Below are positions 60,711-64,000 of a DNA stretch of 64,000 nt, in pieces (positions within the stretch are counted from its first letter, which is position 1; each line of letters starts with the position of its first letter). This DNA comes from Siphonodentalium dalli. Taxonomy: Eukaryota > Mollusca > Scaphopoda > Gadilida > Siphonodentaliidae. Where the stretch lies: the NCBI GenBank assembly GCA_032622095.1, contig CP136065.1:243349474-243413473 (forward strand). The letters are read 5' to 3'. Position numbers and translations under genes: made by a program. Below the pieces are notes generated by a model that saw nothing but the letters and a program-made list of their open reading frames with translations, did not search any database and had not been told where the DNA came from.

Positions 60711-63280
60711 TAGTCCAGGCACATTAGACATGGAAGTGGAAAAGTAAGGAAATAAATCGGGGAAAGCTGATTTTTTTTTATTATTTTGGCCATAACATCG
60801 CGGACGCGTCACGAAAAGTCCCCTAAAATCCGAGTTGAGCTTTCTGAGTTACATCATTTTTTCCATATAATTAAACAAAACAATATTTTTCACAATGATG
60901 GAAATAATTGGATGTTGTAACAATTTTTCAGCCGAAACGTATACAAAAAGCACTCAATATTGTTCGATATACAATTCTCGAACCAACGACACCCATTCAA
61001 AGGGAAATATCGAATGAATTTCGCATATATAGATATGAAATAAAACACTGAGCCAAAATACTGACGATTTTGAAGACAAACTGATGTATTCGATGTCGGA
61101 TTTCTCAGGCTTCTCAAAACATAGGCGCAAGCTATCTATTTTAAAAACTGCACAGACACCACCCCGTCGCTATAATAGGCAGAACTAGCGAGTACGCACA
61201 TCATAAGTTGTCAAAACTTGTAAAAACATAACCCTACCCCCGAAACTGGTTGTCAACGATCTGGTCGTATTTTGATATTCTATTTTGTCTAAGCTAGTCA
61301 TATGCATTACTAAGTTATACCAGTATATGTGAAATATGAGTACGAGAGCGAATATAGTGACACGATCAGAATACTACACACGCGGTCATGAAATGGCTGT
61401 CAAAATGGCCGCAACCACCAAGCTAAGCCGAAATGATGGCAACTTATTATATAACCACCTAGTAGGTAAAATACGTATTAACAATATACAAGTCTGTTGT
61501 TAAATATCTTTAAAGGTACACAGTTCATTAAAACAGGCCCATGTGGAGGATTTATCGGCCATTGCAACGCAGGTCAAACCCAATGAATTACGTCTTTAAA
61601 ATTTCGGGTTTTCTGTTTACAGTCGGGGCCAAAAATAATAATTTCGGGCATGCAACATACGAAGTAATGTTTCGCCACACAGTGTATGGTAGTTTCATTC
61701 GGCGTGATGATAAATTATTGAATGGAACGCAGAAACTTAAGTGCATATCCTTGCGGTATAAATAGTAGTTACATTTCCGGATTGTTCATCACTGTACATG
61801 ATAATAAACCACACACGTATGTTGCAATTCTTATTATATTGCAAAGAAACCGCCACCTCTTCAAAAGATTAGCACTGCATCACACCTGATCAAATAGACA
61901 GCACATCGTACATTTGATATACGACTAATTTTCGTGCTGCTTCCAAACCGGTCTCTTAGTAAACAATTTGTTCAACTTACTTCAGTCGGCAAATTGCAAC
62001 TGGAATATGCTATTACGCAATGTACAATATTAGTTTTCCGTATTTTGTTGTTTGAAAATATCTTGCCAAAACCACCCATGAACTTGTGCAAAATATCAGG
62101 TGATCATCGTTTAAAGCTGTTATTTCAGCGTTGAACATTGACTCAATGTTGCTAGTTATGGTTGTTAGTTCAGCAGATATGTGTAACATTAGGGAGAAGG
62201 GATACACACGGTAATGCGGTTGCAGAAAACATAGTACCCTTCGCGTATATGTGACCTTGGTGAATATAACCAAATATTATTTCCAGGTGTAAAGACAGTC
62301 TCTGTCACAGAGTATGTGGGCAATTTTGGTCAAGTTTAGATTTTTTTAAAGAAAGTATATGGTACTCCTTTGTGTTTTGATAAATTGCTTTCATAGTATA
62401 CCACCATGCATTCTTGTGATAACAGCGAAATATTCGTGTTTTATTACTTATTCTTAGGCAAAAATTACTAATATTTTAAGACACGGAGAATATAATCTAC
62501 ACAATTCACCCATTACTCTATGAATATCTCTCATACTGCTCTATAGCAGTGTATTTCGAAAGGTTTGATGGTGTATATATCAAAAGAAACGATGACCGGT
62601 CACATTAGTGATACTGCTATGAGCACATATATTTCGGCTTCTATGAAAGGTCACAGAATCAATTCTTCGCTATTAAATTTCATTTTACAGTGTAGTGTAC
62701 ATATATATCACACGATTCAAGATAAATAGTGCAGAAAAATTTGCCTTATTCTCCCGTTTCTTTGCGGTTAAAAAGTCCAGATTTAACCATTTTATGAGAC
62801 CTTGCTTTTCGCTATATCTCTCGCGATATATATTAGAGATAATTCGCACATACCCGATAAAATGTTTCTCTTATTCTCTGCAATCATTCTTCCTCACATA
62901 TTTCGAGCGTGTTGTCACTCTTATGGGACTAGCTATTCAATTATGCATAAAATGTAAATTTCATTCTATTTTGGCCATTTTGGCGGCCATTTTGGGACTT
63001 CAATTCAACTTATATGGTTCACGGCTAAGCATTGTTTGTATGTATGTCAATGTATTATGAATTTGGAATTAATTGATCTACACATGACTGCATTCCCATA
63101 TGGCCTGATGGAGATGCTTCAGAATTTGAACCATTCCGAAAAATCAAGATATCTCAAAAAGCTCAACTCGGATTTTAGGGGACTTTTGACACGTTGTTCA
63201 TAAACATGTTCTTATTGATCCCTGAAAAAATCAGTTTTCCCCGATTTTTTACACTAGTGAAACCTTATGTGCCTGGACTA
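60711..63280. mobile_element. 2.57-kb element with ~155-bp terminal inverted repeats
   Basis: Ends TAGTCCAGGCACAT and the inverse ATGTGCCTGGACTA. The arms stay alignable for about 155 bp (AATCGGGGAAA-CTGATTTTT, AAAAGTCCCCTAAAATCCGA, GTTGAGCTTT-TGAG). Both sides are flanked by TAA, a 3-bp direct repeat compatible with the TWA target of PIF/Harbinger transposons. The interior has only short unrelated frames (61541-61765, 61934-62134, 62695-63060), so it is non-autonomous or decayed. Confidence 0.78.
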
Positions 63281-63639
63281 TAAGCTGTCTGGACATCGAC
63301 GCAGTCATGTCTGGTGTTTTGCGCGACCATGTAGCTCGTGACGTCCTTATGTGCGTCGTGACGTCACGATCGGTTTCCAGGAAGAAATCATTCAAAATTG
63401 TTCATTTATGAACGATTTATTATCAAAATAAAACCAGATAACGATGCAAATTAAGAATATATGTGGATTTAAATTACAATTGATGCAATCATCTCATATT
63501 AGCGTGTGCATTATTTACAGTATGTACTTCCGGTATGACGTAACATATTCGCGGAAGGACAAATAAACAGACAAAGATCCGGATCGAAAACATTACTTGC
63601 GTCCAGCATGGACTGGCGCAAGTAATAAAAGTTTATTGT
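63281..63639. other. Spacer with a small hairpin
   Basis: ATTACTTGCGTCCAG / ACTGGCGCAAGTAAT arms at 63592-63626; GTGACGTCAC-like sites near 63340-63370. Confidence 0.5.
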
Positions 63640-63985
63640 GATATGTATATATATGTTACTTATAGTGATATGTGAAGAAGTTTGAAGCAATTTTGGACAA
63701 TTAAATATTATTATTAAGTTATATTATTAAGTTTTATACTGTAACGCCGTCGGCACGCAAGCCGGCGAGAGTTCGGTGAGGATTTCTATGAATACCTAAC
63801 ACAAGTCGAAATAAGGGATGATTAAGACAAATTTAAGAAAATAAATATAGGGATATGTATGTAGATGTATGTTGGTGATTTGTGAAGTTTGGTGCAATTT
63901 GGGCTATTGAAAGTTATGTTATCGGCATTTTTTTTTCTAATAGTTTTACGCCGTCGGCAAAGCAAGAACTCGGCAATGCAGTATC
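63640..63985 (+). repeat. GCCGTCGGC dispersed repeat, two tandem copies (3 and 4)
   Basis: Copy 3 (about 63640-63780) has GATATGTGAAGAAGTTTGAA and ACGCCGTCGGC. Copy 4 (about 63788-63985) has GAATACCTAACACAAGTCG, TTTGTGAAGTTTGGTGC and TTACGCCGTCGGC. Same orientation as copies 1 and 2. Confidence 0.8.
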
Positions 63986-64000
63986 TATACACTCTTGTGT

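Overview
The window reads as a gene-poor stretch of a metazoan genome, most likely a mollusc. The clues are AT-rich DNA, spliceosomal introns, non-LTR retrotransposon debris, many short inverted-repeat elements, very large minisatellites, and repeat styles I associate with molluscan genomes (GGCCATAACTCTATCAAATT blocks, GGTCAAGGTCAGGTC blocks, GGCCATTTTGG runs, GGACGGACGGAC tails). The organism call is inference; nothing in the window names a species. I saw no tRNA, rRNA, CRISPR array or prokaryotic gene organisation.

The one convincing host gene is on the + strand, spans about 40 kb, and belongs to the DEG/ENaC (degenerin / acid-sensing / peptide-gated) sodium channel family. Four exons at 687-743, 7174-7324, 31980-32071 and 39904-40052 join with consistent phases (1, 2, 1). 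They give the last ~148 residues: the cysteine-rich thumb (CECKYPC), the last palm strand, the pre-TM2 glycines, the GAS selectivity filter, TM2 and a short tail ending at TAA. Exons for TM1 and most of the extracellular domain were not found and probably lie before base 1.

The introns are unusual. Intron 2 (7325-31979, 24.7 kb) is about 70% tandem repeat: a 14-kb array of a 34-bp unit (10212-24174) with higher-order duplications, and a 3.2-kb array of a 10-bp unit (28753-31952) ending 27 bp before a 3' splice site. Each 10-bp unit carries CTAAT, a match to the metazoan branch-point consensus. Introns 1 and 3 carry inverted copies of the same ~400-bp TTAA-flanked MITE, and introns 2 and 3 carry inverted copies of another ~150-bp repeat. 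Both pairs could base-pair in the transcript around internal exons.

Downstream of the gene (40.05-64 kb) I see almost only repeats: a 42-bp degenerate array between inverted arms (40.7-43.2 kb), a SINE/MITE-like block of 161-bp tandem repeats (44.5-45.5 kb), a 5'-truncated non-LTR reverse transcriptase (45.9-47.0 kb), two 231-bp direct repeats differing at two positions, a 20/21-bp minisatellite (48.8-49.6 kb), a 3.2-kb foldback element (56.1-59.3 kb), a 2.6-kb element with ~155-bp terminal inverted repeats (60.7-63.3 kb), and scattered copies of a GCCGTCGGC-containing repeat. No second host gene could be supported.
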